From Synechococcus sp. ROS8604 (GTDB lineage: Bacteria; Cyanobacteriota; Cyanobacteriia; PCC-6307; Cyanobiaceae), in assembly GCF_014279655.1 (NCBI RefSeq), contig NZ_CP047946.1, forward strand, positions 1,364,001 to 1,428,000: a DNA stretch of 64,000 bases, given 5' to 3'. Position 1 is the first letter of the stretch. Every line of letters starts with the position of its first letter. The notes below the pieces were generated by a model. It had not been told where the DNA came from. It saw only the letters and a program-made list of their open reading frames with translations, and made no database searches. Positions 9,836 to 19,110 of the stretch are shown here, in pieces. Made by a program: the position numbers and the translations under genes.

Positions 9836-10756
9836 CTAGGGGCAAAGAGCTTTTAATGCGGCTAGGCGAGTTTGCAGTTCCTGCCAATCAAAACTCCTTG
9901 GATCACCGCGTTCACCACCAAGATCAACATGGCGATGGGTCGTAATGGCTGCTGGAGTAAAGCCAAAACGATCGATCCAGTCTTTCAGGACAAGGGCTAG
10001 GGAGTCATATTGAGCTGAGGAGTATCCGCTATGGCTAGACCGGCTATTTCTGCCATCTTGAGGCGTTTCTAGGCTTAGGTGAAGCGCAAAGTTATTCACT
10101 GAGCCTCTGATTTTTGCATTGGTGACGGCCCATTCGCCCAGAAATGCTGAATATCCCGCTCCATAGGCGCGTTTGAGTGGATCAACGAGATCAACAATTT
10201 TTCCATCAAGACCAATCACTGTGTGATAACTCACTTGATCTGCATCTCTGGGATGGGGGGTAATAAAGGTATTCACAGCCGATTGCAGCGAGTACACCGT
10301 TTCATGGAGGACAACGACGCGGGGATCTGGATTGAGAGCGACTCCCCAGGGATTCACCCTGAAGCGTTCTCCGAAATTCGTGGGATCTGTTGCTACGGAC
10401 ACCCGCCGTTGTTTGAGTGTGTGCTGTTGTGCTTGCAGACGGTTTGTGACCTTGGAGTCAAAACCTGAACATTGTTTCGCTAAGGGTGAAGACCAGGAGA
10501 TCGCCCTGGGGGGTTGAGGTTGTCTTGTTTGCTCAGATTTTGTACCCTCTCGTTTCGCCTCGCTGCCGACTTCGTCAAGAAGATCGAGAAGGGACGGACT
10601 GCTGGCTTTCAAGGCACCACTTTGATCATTGCTCAACCAAGCCAGAGCACCCATCCCAAGAACCAGGGTGCCGCTACAAAGAATCAGAGTCGCACCACGA
10701 TGCTGGAGGTGAGACTGCAGACGCTTCCAGATTCCAGTCACACGATTGAAAACCAT
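9836..10756 (-). CDS. N-acetylmuramoyl-L-alanine amidase (Amidase_2/PGRP type)
   Basis: A 306-residue protein with an N-terminal membrane segment (TLILCSGTLVLGMGALAWL), a low-complexity spacer, then an Amidase_2 domain from about residue 145. Putative zinc ligands are the histidine in VVLHETV, the histidine in ALHLSLE or HSGYS, and the late TTHRHVDLG. The enzyme would cleave the amide between muramic acid and L-Ala in the periplasm. Its start overlaps the end of the M61 peptidase gene by 19 bp, so the two are probably co-transcribed. Confidence 0.82.
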   Translation of the reverse strand: MVFNRVTGIWKRLQSHLQHRGATLILCSGTLVLGMGALAWLSNDQSGALKASSPSLLDLLDEVGSEAKREGTKSEQTRQPQPPRAISWSSPLAKQCSGFDSKVTNRLQAQQHTLKQRRVSVATDPTNFGERFRVNPWGVALNPDPRVVVLHETVYSLQSAVNTFITPHPRDADQVSYHTVIGLDGKIVDLVDPLKRAYGAGYSAFLGEWAVTNAKIRGSVNNFALHLSLETPQDGRNSRSSHSGYSSAQYDSLALVLKDWIDRFGFTPAAITTHRHVDLGGERGDPRSFDWQELQTRLAALKALCP

Positions 10757-12435
10757 CGATCACGCAATTCTTTTTGTGATGACGAAGCACCAGAGTCCCA
10801 GCTGATCTCCCAGCGCTCCACGATTGGATCCTTTTTCTTCAGAATTGTGGAGCCAAGACGTCCGCGACGTGCGTACAGAACGGGGATCTGTTCTGGACCT
10901 TGAAGCAATGCTTGCCAATGCTCAAGCCCCCTTAAACGCCAATCATGCGCTCCGATCAGTTCGTCGCCTGGCACCAGCCCTGCTTGTTCGGCAGGACCAT
11001 CAGGATTCACTTTGTTGATCAACAGTCGACCTTTTTGTTTGGAAAGTTGCATGCCGACGTCGGCATGTTTCGAGTGAATCGCAACGGCCTGAAGTCCCAG
11101 GGCGTTCAGGCAGTCGTGAATTGGAACGGCCATCGTCTTTTCAAGCCAGGTTGGTAAAACTTTGGCTAGTGATTTGTTATGTGCTTCTACAGCCTCCAGT
11201 AGGTCGGTTGGCTCATAGCCCTTGCCATGACGTCCGAAGCGCTGCCACAGATCTCGAAGAACGAAGGCGAGAGCCGATCCCGACTGCCTTAGCTGAACAT
11301 CAAGGCAAAATGAGAGAACAGTTCCGAGGCGATAATAACTAATTTGGGAGAGAGAATTTGCAGGTGTTTGCTTATAAAGCCTCAGCCATGCTTCTCTTGA
11401 ACTATCAGCCAAAGATTGAATCTTGCATCCCGGATTCAGGAGCACATGAGAAATATCTTTTCCTAAATCATCGAGGAACGTCTGTCGATCAGATTTAGCT
11501 GCTAAAAGTGATAGGGTGAGATCAAAATAACTGGTAATCCCTTCACCAAACCAAAGCCCATCGCTGATTTCAGCTTTGTCGTATCGATAGGGAACATAGG
11601 CGCCTGGGCGAAGTCTGCGAACATTCCATTGGTGAAAGTATTCATGGCCAATCAATTGCAGGAGCTGCCGGTAGCCATCCTTTTTGGTTAACGCTTCCCA
11701 TGAAAATTGAAGCACTGAGGAATGATCATGCTCTAGTCCTCCGTAGCCTTGATCGAGTAGCTGAATGACGAATTGGTAGCGATCCCCAGCCGGTGGTGGG
11801 GTTCCCATCAACGTGCAAGCGGCTTCACAGACGGCCTCAATATCCGCTTCAAAAGTCGAAGGCCAACCCATCGGTGGCTCTCCAATCGTGAGCAATTCAT
11901 GCGGATGCCCACAGACTGCGAATGGGCGTGAATGAAAGGGGCCGGCGTGCACGGGTGCATCGACGAGCTGGTCGAAATCGTTTGCGTCGTAGCCATCGTC
12001 AACCTTTGCCAGGGGGACATGGCCGAACCAACCGCTGGGCAACGACAGCTGGAGATGATGAGGATTCCAGCGTTCTCCATCAATCAGCATCACCACTGCA
12101 GGAAGGCACAGGGATGCAAAATCTGGATCGAGGTGATTGGTGCGAACCGTGAGCTGACGCGCTTCCAGCGTGTAGGTCAAGCAAACGGGGTGAAGGGTCT
12201 GGAGCTCTGCCGTCCAGCGAGAAGGGGCCACTCGCTTGGTGCAAACCGCACGGCCTGATTGTTGAAACTGAAGACTGTGGAGATGCTGTGCGTGGTCGCG
12301 AACGGTGTAAGACCCTGGAGTCCATATCGGCATCAGCCAGGTTTGATGTCGTCCCCGAGGTGTCCACTCGAGTTTCACCCTGAGTTGCTGACGGGCAGGC
12401 TCGCAGAGATCGATTGAAATCCTGACACCACCCAT
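10738..12435 (-). CDS. M61 family metallopeptidase with PDZ domain
   Basis: A 565-residue protein with the HExxH zinc motif in LIGHEYFHQWNVRRLRP, followed by WFGEGITSYFD, which supplies the third ligand region. A PDZ-type segment is visible near the C-terminus (KVNPDGPAEQAGLVPGDEL). The N-terminal beta domain with MPIWTPGSYTVRDHAQHL is typical of the M61 glycyl-aminopeptidase group. No signal peptide is seen. It starts exactly where the Ycf35-like gene stops (TGATG overlap) and overlaps the amidase gene at its end. Confidence 0.88.
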   Translation of the reverse strand: MGGVRISIDLCEPARQQLRVKLEWTPRGRHQTWLMPIWTPGSYTVRDHAQHLHSLQFQQSGRAVCTKRVAPSRWTAELQTLHPVCLTYTLEARQLTVRTNHLDPDFASLCLPAVVMLIDGERWNPHHLQLSLPSGWFGHVPLAKVDDGYDANDFDQLVDAPVHAGPFHSRPFAVCGHPHELLTIGEPPMGWPSTFEADIEAVCEAACTLMGTPPPAGDRYQFVIQLLDQGYGGLEHDHSSVLQFSWEALTKKDGYRQLLQLIGHEYFHQWNVRRLRPGAYVPYRYDKAEISDGLWFGEGITSYFDLTLSLLAAKSDRQTFLDDLGKDISHVLLNPGCKIQSLADSSREAWLRLYKQTPANSLSQISYYRLGTVLSFCLDVQLRQSGSALAFVLRDLWQRFGRHGKGYEPTDLLEAVEAHNKSLAKVLPTWLEKTMAVPIHDCLNALGLQAVAIHSKHADVGMQLSKQKGRLLINKVNPDGPAEQAGLVPGDELIGAHDWRLRGLEHWQALLQGPEQIPVLYARRGRLGSTILKKKDPIVERWEISWDSGASSSQKELRDRWFSIV

Positions 12436-12806
12436 CAGCCCATGGCTCTCTCTGCTCCGATTGGGTCTGTCGTTTCGATGGAAGGAACGAAGCCGACTCC
12501 CTCTGCGGAGCGCAGGGCCGATCTAAGGGCGTAGGCCCGCAAGATGGTGTTGAGATGGGTTTTATGTCCTACGGAATCTTTGGTTTGACCAAGATCCAAC
12601 ATCAAAGCCAACGATCCATCGGCTTCCCACCTCCAGCCCATTTGCAGGCCGCTGCTGTCTGTGGCGACCAATTCAGCCGGATAGATGTCTTGTCCAAACG
12701 CTTTGATCAAGCCGGGACGCTGAACGAGGTAGTGCTCCGCTAACAGAGTTTCCTCAAGAAGCTCGAGGTCTTTGATGACGGTTGGCAGGATGGTCAGATG
12801 GGACAT
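12435..12806 (-). CDS. DUF1257 (Ycf35-like) protein
   Basis: A 123-residue protein starting MSHLTILPTVIKDLELLEETL, which resembles the Ycf35/DUF1257 family of cyanobacteria and algal plastids, of unknown function. I chose the ATG at 12806 because the MSH opening is the family pattern; the frame is open upstream to 12842. Its stop overlaps the M61 peptidase start (TGATG). Its first codons overlap the purN start region head to head. Confidence 0.72.
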   Translation of the reverse strand: MSHLTILPTVIKDLELLEETLLAEHYLVQRPGLIKAFGQDIYPAELVATDSSGLQMGWRWEADGSLALMLDLGQTKDSVGHKTHLNTILRAYALRSALRSAEGVGFVPSIETTDPIGAERAMG

Positions 12807-13520
12807 GAGCACATGATGCCCGCGCCTTTGAACCTTAGCCACTGTGTGGCTGATTCACTCGATTCAGGTCTTGCGTTGAACTCCCCTTCGATTCAGGAAT
12901 GGCCAACGTTTCAGCCAGCTCTCCGACTCGGAGTGATGGCATCAGGTAACGGCAGCAATTTTGAGGCGATTCAAGCGTCGATCGCAGCCAACGCTCTGCA
13001 TGCCGACATTCGCCTTTTAGTGGTCAACAATCAAGGCTGTGGCGCTGAACAGAGAGCCCAACGGCTCAACATTCCATGCCAGTTATTGGATCACCGACAG
13101 TTTGAGACAAGAGAGCGGCTTGATCACGCCCTTGTGAAGGCATTTCTTGAGGCAGACGTGGACTTGATTGTGATGGCTGGATGGATGAGGATTGTGACGC
13201 CAGTGCTGATTGAAGCCTTCCCCAACAGATTGCTCAATATCCACCCATCCCTTCTCCCCAGCTTTAAAGGCCTCGATGCGGTTGGGCAGGCGCTTGAAGC
13301 GTCGGTGCGGATTAGTGGTTGCACGGCCCATCTGGTTCAGGCTGATGTCGATACGGGCCCCGTGATCGCTCAGGCGGCTGTTCCAGTTCTTCCAGATGAC
13401 AGTCCGGAGTCCTTGGCCATGCGAATTCAAGCCCAGGAGCATCGCATTTTGCCCTGGGCGATCGCTCTTGCAGGAGTGAAGTGGCGCCAGAGGTCAGGGA
13501 TAAAAGGGAGTGAGTGGTAA
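12798..13520 (+). CDS. purN: Phosphoribosylglycinamide formyltransferase
   Basis: A 240-residue GART: LGVMASGNGSNFEAI is the N-terminal phosphate loop, and the catalytic region LLNIHPSLLPSFKGLDA follows the VMAGWMRIVTP segment. It transfers a formyl group from 10-formyl-THF to GAR in purine synthesis. The ATG at 12798 has an AGGA at good spacing; ATGs at 12813 and 12816 are alternatives, and the first 30-35 residues are not conserved family sequence. The 5' end overlaps ycf35 head to head. The 3' end overlaps argC by 27 bp. Confidence 0.95.
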   Translation: MGHEHMMPAPLNLSHCVADSLDSGLALNSPSIQEWPTFQPALRLGVMASGNGSNFEAIQASIAANALHADIRLLVVNNQGCGAEQRAQRLNIPCQLLDHRQFETRERLDHALVKAFLEADVDLIVMAGWMRIVTPVLIEAFPNRLLNIHPSLLPSFKGLDAVGQALEASVRISGCTAHLVQADVDTGPVIAQAAVPVLPDDSPESLAMRIQAQEHRILPWAIALAGVKWRQRSGIKGSEW

Positions 13521-14558
13521 TCCTGTCGCTTCAGGCAGTCCTGCCATGAGGTTGAGACATTGAATCGCTTGCGCAGCTTGTCCTTTCATCAAGTTGTCAA
13601 CAGCGCTCATCAGGACAAGTCGTCCCGTTCGGTTGTCTACCTGCACGGATAAAAAGGCACGGTTGGTGTGTTTTGCCCACTTTGTTGCTGGGTACGTTCC
13701 CACCGGTAACACTGTGACGCAGGCGTGATGGCGATAAAAACTGTCCAGAACTGTGGTGCAGTCTTCGGCCGTCAGTCCGGGATCGCGTAACCGGGCATAG
13801 ACGGTTGAGAGCAGTCCTCGCACCATCGGCACGAGATGAGGTGTGAACTGCAGCTGGATCGCACATCCGGCAATCTCACTAGCCATCTGCTCAATTTCTG
13901 AGGTGTGGCGATGGCCGACGACGCCGTAAGGACAGATCGATTCAGAGCCTTCTGCCAGGAGCAGATGTTCCTTTGCCGCGCGTCCTCCACCCGATGTGCC
14001 CGTTTTCGCATCAATGATCACCCCGTCCTGTTCGATCAATCCTTGTTTGAGGAAGGGCAGGAGTGGAAGCAGGCTCGTGGTGGGAAAGCAGCCCGGTGCT
14101 GCGACCAATCGAGCTGAAGCAATGGCAGGGGCATTCCACTCAGGCAACCCATACACCGCCTCAGAACAGAGTTCGCTATCCGTCCGCTTACAAGAGCGAG
14201 CTTCCTGGGCGTAGACCTCCGACCACTGGTCGAGCGAGCGGTAGCGGTAATCGGCGGAGAGATCCACGACCCGAACGCCTCGTTCCAGAAGCTCAGGAAC
14301 CAGGCCACTTGCCAGTCCATTGGGAAGGCTGAGCAAGGCCACATCAGCACGTTCGGCAATTCTTGCGGGCTCAGGCGTCTCCACCAGGGGATCATCCGGC
14401 AAGGGCAAAAACGGGCAAAGCTCGCTCCAACGCTTGCCAGCACTGCGTTCTCCGCCGAGAAAGCCGACGACAAAATCAGGATGGCCCTGCAACAGCCTCA
14501 GGCTTTGCAAGCCCCCATAACCGGATGCTCCGATGACCGCAACTCGATTGATCGCCAT
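13494..14558 (-). CDS. argC: N-acetyl-gamma-glutamyl-phosphate reductase
   Basis: A 354-residue enzyme of arginine synthesis that reduces N-acetylglutamyl phosphate to the semialdehyde with NADPH. The N-terminal Rossmann motif is VAVIGASGYGGLQSLRLL, the catalytic cysteine sits in VAAPGCFPTTSLL, and GTSGGGRAAKEHLL and HRHTSEIEQM are typical. It converges on purN with a 27-bp tail overlap and diverges from ribBA. No other arg genes are in the window. Confidence 0.97.
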   Translation of the reverse strand: MAINRVAVIGASGYGGLQSLRLLQGHPDFVVGFLGGERSAGKRWSELCPFLPLPDDPLVETPEPARIAERADVALLSLPNGLASGLVPELLERGVRVVDLSADYRYRSLDQWSEVYAQEARSCKRTDSELCSEAVYGLPEWNAPAIASARLVAAPGCFPTTSLLPLLPFLKQGLIEQDGVIIDAKTGTSGGGRAAKEHLLLAEGSESICPYGVVGHRHTSEIEQMASEIAGCAIQLQFTPHLVPMVRGLLSTVYARLRDPGLTAEDCTTVLDSFYRHHACVTVLPVGTYPATKWAKHTNRAFLSVQVDNRTGRLVLMSAVDNLMKGQAAQAIQCLNLMAGLPEATGLPLTPFYP

Positions 14559-14659
14559 GAACGGAGCAGATTGATCGGCTGATCGTACTGGCGTCGATCA
14601 TGATGAGAGCTTGTTGGATACCTAGAACGCTGAGCCATTCAGCCGAAGCTGCCGAGGGC

Positions 14660-16270
14660 ATGGATCCGATCTTTGACTCCATCCCTGACGCCCTCAACGC
14701 CATCCGTAATGGCGAGTGCGTTGTTGTGGTCGATGACGAACGCCGCGAAAACGAAGGAGATTTGATTTGTGCGTCGCAGTTTGCGACGCCAGAGCAGATC
14801 AATTTCATGGCCAAAGAGGCCCGGGGCTTGATCTGTCTCGCGATCGAAGGAGATCGTCTCGATGCCCTCGACCTCCCCTTGATGGTCGATCGGAACACCG
14901 ATGAAAATCAGACGGCGTTCACGGTGAGTATCGATGCCGGGCCAGAGCATGGCGTCTCGACCGGAATTTCTGCGGAGGACCGCTCTCGCACGATTCAAGT
15001 TGTGCTTCGGGCTGATGCGAAACCATCCGATCTCAGGCGTCCAGGTCATGTGTTTCCGCTGAGGGCCCGTTCTGGAGGGGTGCTTAAGCGGGCAGGACAT
15101 ACGGAAGCTGCTGTTGATCTTGCCCAGCTCGCTGGACTGATTCCATCGGGGGTGATTTGTGAAATTCAGAATTCCGATGGGTCGATGGCCCGTCTGCCAG
15201 AACTTCAGGACTACGCGAAACAATTTGGATTGCGGCTGATCAGCATTGCTGACCTCATCAGCTACAGGCTGCAGAACGAACGTTTCGTGCGTCGACATGC
15301 TCAGGCTGTGATGCCCAGTCAGTTCGGACAGTTCCAGGCGATCGGATTTCGCAATGAACTGGACAACAGTGAGCATGTTGCTCTGGTGAAAGGAGTCCCT
15401 GGGCAATTGCAAGAACCTGTTTTGGTTCGTATGCACTCGGAGTGCCTCACGGGTGATGCCTTTGGTTCTCTGCGTTGTGACTGCAGACCACAACTTGAGG
15501 CCGCGTTATCGCAAATCGAGCAGGAGGGTGAAGGCGTTGTTGTGTATTTAAGGCAAGAAGGCCGTGGGATTGGCCTGATCAATAAGTTGAAGGCCTATAG
15601 CCTCCAAGACGGAGGTCTCGACACCGTCGAAGCGAACGAGAAGCTTGGATTTGGAGCAGATCTGCGCAATTACGGAGTGGGTGCTCAAATTCTGGGTGAT
15701 CTGGGGATTCATCGCCTGAGGCTCCTGACCAACAATCCACGAAAAATTGCAGGACTTGGTGGCTATGGGCTGGAAGTGGTCAGTCGAATTCCTCTAATCA
15801 TTAATCCGGGCGATTATAATGCGAATTATTTAGCCACAAAGCGCGACAAATTGGGGCACCTGTTTAATGAAAAAAACGCAACAAATGTTGTAACTCTAGC
15901 CTGGGATTGTGGTGAAGATCTGATCGCTGAGTTGCCGGATCTTCTGTATAGAGCTGAGATGTTGGCTTCAAAATTAAGCTTTAGCCTCCTTCCAGAACAA
16001 ACACCAAGGCTGCTTGCGCTCTGGGAACGACCTCAATTTGTTTGGGCTGTTTCAGGCGAAACAGCGGCGATTGAGCAGTTTCTGAATACCTTGGCGTCTT
16101 GGCCGGAAACAAAGAGACTCGGACTCTTAAAAACGGCCAAAGCCGAACAGCGCCTCCATCCGTCTTTGCAACTCAATCGCGAAGAAATGGACTTGGCTTC
16201 GTTGCGGAACAACAAAAAAAATGGCTGGTCAGACGTCTCTGACCAGCCGATTTTGATTCATTGGTCCTAA
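14660..16270 (+). CDS. ribBA: Bifunctional DHBP synthase / GTP cyclohydrolase II
   Basis: A 536-residue riboflavin enzyme. The RibB half has [15 protein letters not shown] and [14 protein letters not shown]. The RibA half has the zinc cysteines in [17 protein letters not shown] and the catalytic [11 protein letters not shown]-terminal tail of about 130 residues beyond the cyclohydrolase domain is usual for cyanobacterial members. I chose the ATG at 14660 ([15 protein letters not shown]); the frame is open to 14600, with unrelated sequence. The last codons encode a strong hairpin that serves as terminator for the convergent cyclophilin gene. Confidence 0.96.
   Translation: MDPIFDSIPDALNAIRNGECVVVVDDERRENEGDLICASQFATPEQINFMAKEARGLICLAIEGDRLDALDLPLMVDRNTDENQTAFTVSIDAGPEHGVSTGISAEDRSRTIQVVLRADAKPSDLRRPGHVFPLRARSGGVLKRAGHTEAAVDLAQLAGLIPSGVICEIQNSDGSMARLPELQDYAKQFGLRLISIADLISYRLQNERFVRRHAQAVMPSQFGQFQAIGFRNELDNSEHVALVKGVPGQLQEPVLVRMHSECLTGDAFGSLRCDCRPQLEAALSQIEQEGEGVVVYLRQEGRGIGLINKLKAYSLQDGGLDTVEANEKLGFGADLRNYGVGAQILGDLGIHRLRLLTNNPRKIAGLGGYGLEVVSRIPLIINPGDYNANYLATKRDKLGHLFNEKNATNVVTLAWDCGEDLIAELPDLLYRAEMLASKLSFSLLPEQTPRLLALWERPQFVWAVSGETAAIEQFLNTLASWPETKRLGLLKTAKAEQRLHPSLQLNREEMDLASLRNNKKNGWSDVSDQPILIHWS
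16214..16248 (-). terminator. Intrinsic terminator for the cyclophilin gene, inside ribBA
   Basis: A perfect 10-bp inverted repeat (GGCTGGTCAG / CTGACCAGCC, 6-nt loop) is followed on the minus strand by eight T residues. It lies within the last 19 codons of the convergent ribBA, 27 bp beyond the cyclophilin stop. Confidence 0.85.
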
Positions 16271-16274
16271 CGGA

Positions 16275-16715
16275 TCAGTCGGTCACCGTCACACTTTCAA
16301 TGCGACTGCCGTTTTTCAAGGCAAGAACCACATCCATGTCTCCGGTTTGTCCAAACACGGTGTGAACGCCGTCGAGGTGGGGCTGTGCCTCATGGACGAT
16401 GAAGAACTGACTTCCGCCCGTGTTCTTACCGGCGTGGGCCATGGAAAGAATGCCTGGAGCATGCTTCCGGCTGTTGATTTCGCAATTGATGGTGTAACCA
16501 GGACCACCCGTTCCAGGCATCCCTTTGGCGCCCTCACGGCTATTGGGGCATCCACCCTGGGCCATAAAACCATCAATGACGCGGTGGAAGGCAAGACCGT
16601 CGTAGAAACCTTCGCGCGCGAGCTTCACAAAATTGGCGACGGTGTTCGGCGCATCTTGATCGAACATTTCCAGCTTGATCTGGCCGGCATCCGTTTTCAT
16701 CAGGACTGTCGTCAA
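16275..16715 (-). CDS. Peptidyl-prolyl cis-trans isomerase, cyclophilin type
   Basis: A short bacterial cyclophilin. Active-site segments visible are [38 protein letters not shown] and AHAGKNTGG. It accelerates proline isomerisation. The frame extends upstream to a TTG at 16766 and would add a hydrophobic N-terminus. The TTG at 16715 gives [11 protein letters not shown], which fits the usual cytosolic opening of picocyanobacterial homologues; an ATG at 16700 is also possible. Whether it is cytosolic or exported depends on that choice and is unresolved. Confidence 0.9.
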   Translation of the reverse strand: MTTVLMKTDAGQIKLEMFDQDAPNTVANFVKLAREGFYDGLAFHRVIDGFMAQGGCPNSREGAKGMPGTGGPGYTINCEINSRKHAPGILSMAHAGKNTGGSQFFIVHEAQPHLDGVHTVFGQTGDMDVVLALKNGSRIESVTVTD

Positions 16716-16785
16716 GGCACCAAAGGCAAAAACGAATCCTAAGCAAGCGAGCAAGATGAGTGACAATGTGCGCCTTCCCTAAAGC

Positions 16786-17703
16786 ATGTCCACACTCCAT
16801 TCCTCTCTCCAAGACGCTCGAGTGGGTGTCATCGGTGGCAGTGGTTTGTATGCGATTGATGGGCTCGAATCGGTTGAAGAGGTCACGTTGGACACCCCAT
16901 TCGGTGTTCCTTCTGATTGTTTGCGCGTCGGTCAACTGAATGGCGTTGAGGTGGTTTTTCTTGCCCGCCATGGGCGCTCGCATCACCTGCTTCCAAGCGA
17001 AGTTCCCTATCGAGCCAATATCTGGGCGATGCGCTCCTTAGGGGTGCGTTGGTTGATCTCGGTATCTGCCGTGGGATCTCTTCAGGAGCATCTGCGCCCT
17101 CGCGACATGGTTGTTCCCAATCAGTTCATCGACAGAACGAGGCAGAGGCCGCAATCGTTCTTTGGCGATGGCTGTGTGGCCCATGTCAGCCTGGCGCAAC
17201 CGTTTTGTGAGCGCCTCAGTGATCTGCTTGCAGCAGCAGCAACGAACGAGATGCCGTCCGGACACAAGCTGCATCGCGGTGGAACCTACCTGTGCATGGA
17301 GGGTCCGGCTTTCTCGACCAAAGCGGAAAGTGAGCTCTATCGCAATTGGGGTTGTGATGTGATCGGCATGACGAACCACACCGAAGCCCGTTTGGCACGC
17401 GAAGCTGAAATTGCCTATGCCTCTCTCAGCATGGTGACCGATTTCGATTGCTGGCATACCGAGCACGACGCTGTGACCGTTGAAATGATCATTGACAACC
17501 TCAAGGCCAATGCCACTGCAACAGGGCCGATCCTCTTCGCTCTCATGGAGAAATTAGGGCGTGAACGTCCTTCTTCTCCTGCCCATCACGCCCTCAAAGA
17601 TGCCTTGATGACACCTCCTGAAGCGGTTCCGGTGGAGACCAGGCAACGGCTTGATTTATTCACAAGTGCCTATTGGGGGCCTGTCAGCACGCAAGCTCAA
17701 TGA
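16786..17703 (+). CDS. mtnP: S-methyl-5'-thioadenosine phosphorylase
   Basis: A 305-residue purine nucleoside phosphorylase family member. GVIGGSGLYAIDGL binds phosphate, RHGRSHHLLPSEVPYRAN and YLCMEGPAFSTKAESELYR follow, and GMTNHTEARLAREAEIAYAS is the MTAP signature. It splits methylthioadenosine into adenine and methylthioribose-1-phosphate. The tail overlaps the convergent murQ gene by 7 bp. It diverges from the cyclophilin gene. Confidence 0.95.
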   Translation: MSTLHSSLQDARVGVIGGSGLYAIDGLESVEEVTLDTPFGVPSDCLRVGQLNGVEVVFLARHGRSHHLLPSEVPYRANIWAMRSLGVRWLISVSAVGSLQEHLRPRDMVVPNQFIDRTRQRPQSFFGDGCVAHVSLAQPFCERLSDLLAAAATNEMPSGHKLHRGGTYLCMEGPAFSTKAESELYRNWGCDVIGMTNHTEARLAREAEIAYASLSMVTDFDCWHTEHDAVTVEMIIDNLKANATATGPILFALMEKLGRERPSSPAHHALKDALMTPPEAVPVETRQRLDLFTSAYWGPVSTQAQ

Positions 17704-18632
17704 GTTGTTGAATTCAGTGTGATTCCAATGGAACCAAGGGCTATGCGCAGGTTTCCGTTGTGATTAGCGAGCAGGGTTTGAGCATCTTCAAGACCCATGG
17801 ACCCAGCCGCCATAACGAGAGCCCGCTTGACCGATCCTTTGGCTTCCTCCAACAGCGGAAGCCCTTGCTCGCGCGACAAGCCCACGAGATCAGTCAAAAT
17901 TCTCAGAGAGCGGTCGACCAGCTTGCTGTTGCTCGCTGCGACATCGACCATGCGGTTTCCATACACCTTTCCCAACTTCACCATCACCCCGGTGGAAAGG
18001 ATGTTGAGTGCCATTTTTGTGGCGGTTCCCGCCTTCAAACGCGTTGATCCAGTCAGCAGCTCTGGTCCGGTGATTAAGCGGATATCCAGGTGGCAAGGCA
18101 TGGGTGCTTGTTCTGCAGGAACGCAGGCCATGGCAATGGCCAGGGCATCTAACTCCAAGGCGTATTGGAGTGCACCACGGACATAGGGCGTGGTGCCACC
18201 AGCGGCAATGCCGACCAGGCAGTCATCCGATCCGAATTGATGGCTTTTGAGGTCGTCAACCCCCGCTGTCTCAAGATCCTCAAGGCCCTCTGAACTACGA
18301 AGAAGGGCCGGAGCACCCCCCGCCAAGACCCCCTGTACCAGCTCGGGTGGACTGCAAAAGGTGGGAGGACATTCAGCGGCATCCAACACGCCAAGGCGGC
18401 CCGATGTTCCTGCTCCGAGGTAAAACAGCCGTCCGCCTTTGCTTAAGCGCATGGCCACAGCATCGACGGCAGCACTGAGAGCTTCAGACGCCCCTTCAAC
18501 CGCCAATTGAGGTTTGCGATCTTCGTCGATGAACAGCTTGACTAGCTCATTGGTGGACAACACGTCCAAATCAGTGCTGCGGGGGTTCGACTGCTCTGTT
18601 GTGAGATAACCCCGATTTTCAGAAGGCTTCAC
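17697..18632 (-). CDS. murQ: N-acetylmuramic acid 6-phosphate etherase
   Basis: A 311-residue SIS-domain protein with LFYLGAGTSGRLGVLDAAECPPTF, the family signature, and VGIAAGGTTPYVRGAL. MurQ converts MurNAc-6-P to GlcNAc-6-P and D-lactate during recycling of wall fragments. Its start overlaps the DUF3110 gene stop by 4 bp (ATGA), so the two are probably translated together. AnmK and a MurNAc transporter are not in this window. Confidence 0.95.
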   Translation of the reverse strand: MKPSENRGYLTTEQSNPRSTDLDVLSTNELVKLFIDEDRKPQLAVEGASEALSAAVDAVAMRLSKGGRLFYLGAGTSGRLGVLDAAECPPTFCSPPELVQGVLAGGAPALLRSSEGLEDLETAGVDDLKSHQFGSDDCLVGIAAGGTTPYVRGALQYALELDALAIAMACVPAEQAPMPCHLDIRLITGPELLTGSTRLKAGTATKMALNILSTGVMVKLGKVYGNRMVDVAASNSKLVDRSLRILTDLVGLSREQGLPLLEEAKGSVKRALVMAAGSMGLEDAQTLLANHNGNLRIALGSIGITLNSTTH

Positions 18633-19066
18633 AACAAACCCTCCAGACGCCGCCGGACATCATCCAGTCCATCATTCGCGCTGGATGACGGAACGCTATC
18701 GCTGGATGAATTGACAGATGGATCGACAGATGAATCGACAGATGGATCTTCAGATTGCCAATTACTGACGTCTCGATTGGAGCTCGGAGGAGCCAGCATC
18801 AAGCGCTCATCGTCCGATGTGGGGACGAAGCCAGTTTCAACCAGTCGCGCCTCATACCCAGCCTCTGTGCAGAAGAGTTCCACCTCGTGTTGATCGAGGG
18901 CTTCGACCGTGGGAGTTGGGAAGTCCTGGGCCTCTAGCAGGCCTGCATAGCGTTCGGCATCGTCGCAGTTTTCAAACATCAAAACCACGGTCTGACCAGA
19001 CAACTCAAGGGAATGAATGCCCTCACTGTCCTGACCGGCGTCGTAAAGAAGGACGTGAACGAGCAT
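18629..19066 (-). CDS. DUF3110 domain protein with repetitive acidic tail
   Basis: A 145-residue protein. Residues 1-85 (MLVHVLLYDAGQDSEGIHSL through CTEAGYEARLVETGF) match the cyanobacterial DUF3110 pattern, of unknown function. The remainder is low-complexity Ser/Asp/Pro-Val, encoded in part by four 12-bp repeats, and ends in a short helix (LDDVRRRLEGLL). It overlaps murQ by 4 bp and follows the J-protein gene with a 45-bp gap. Confidence 0.75.
   Translation of the reverse strand: MLVHVLLYDAGQDSEGIHSLELSGQTVVLMFENCDDAERYAGLLEAQDFPTPTVEALDQHEVELFCTEAGYEARLVETGFVPTSDDERLMLAPPSSNRDVSNWQSEDPSVDSSVDPSVNSSSDSVPSSSANDGLDDVRRRLEGLL
18708..18755. repeat. Four tandem 12-bp coding repeats
   Basis: Four head-to-tail copies of GRATYGACAGAT (last copy with TTC for GAC) lie within the DUF3110 gene. 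They encode a repeated Pro/Ser-Ser-Val-Asp pattern in the acidic tail. Because the unit is a multiple of three, copy-number change would keep the frame. Confidence 0.9.
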
Positions 19067-19110
19067 GAGCTGTTTGAGGTCACCTTCAGTCTCTCATCGA
19101 AAGTCCTGGA

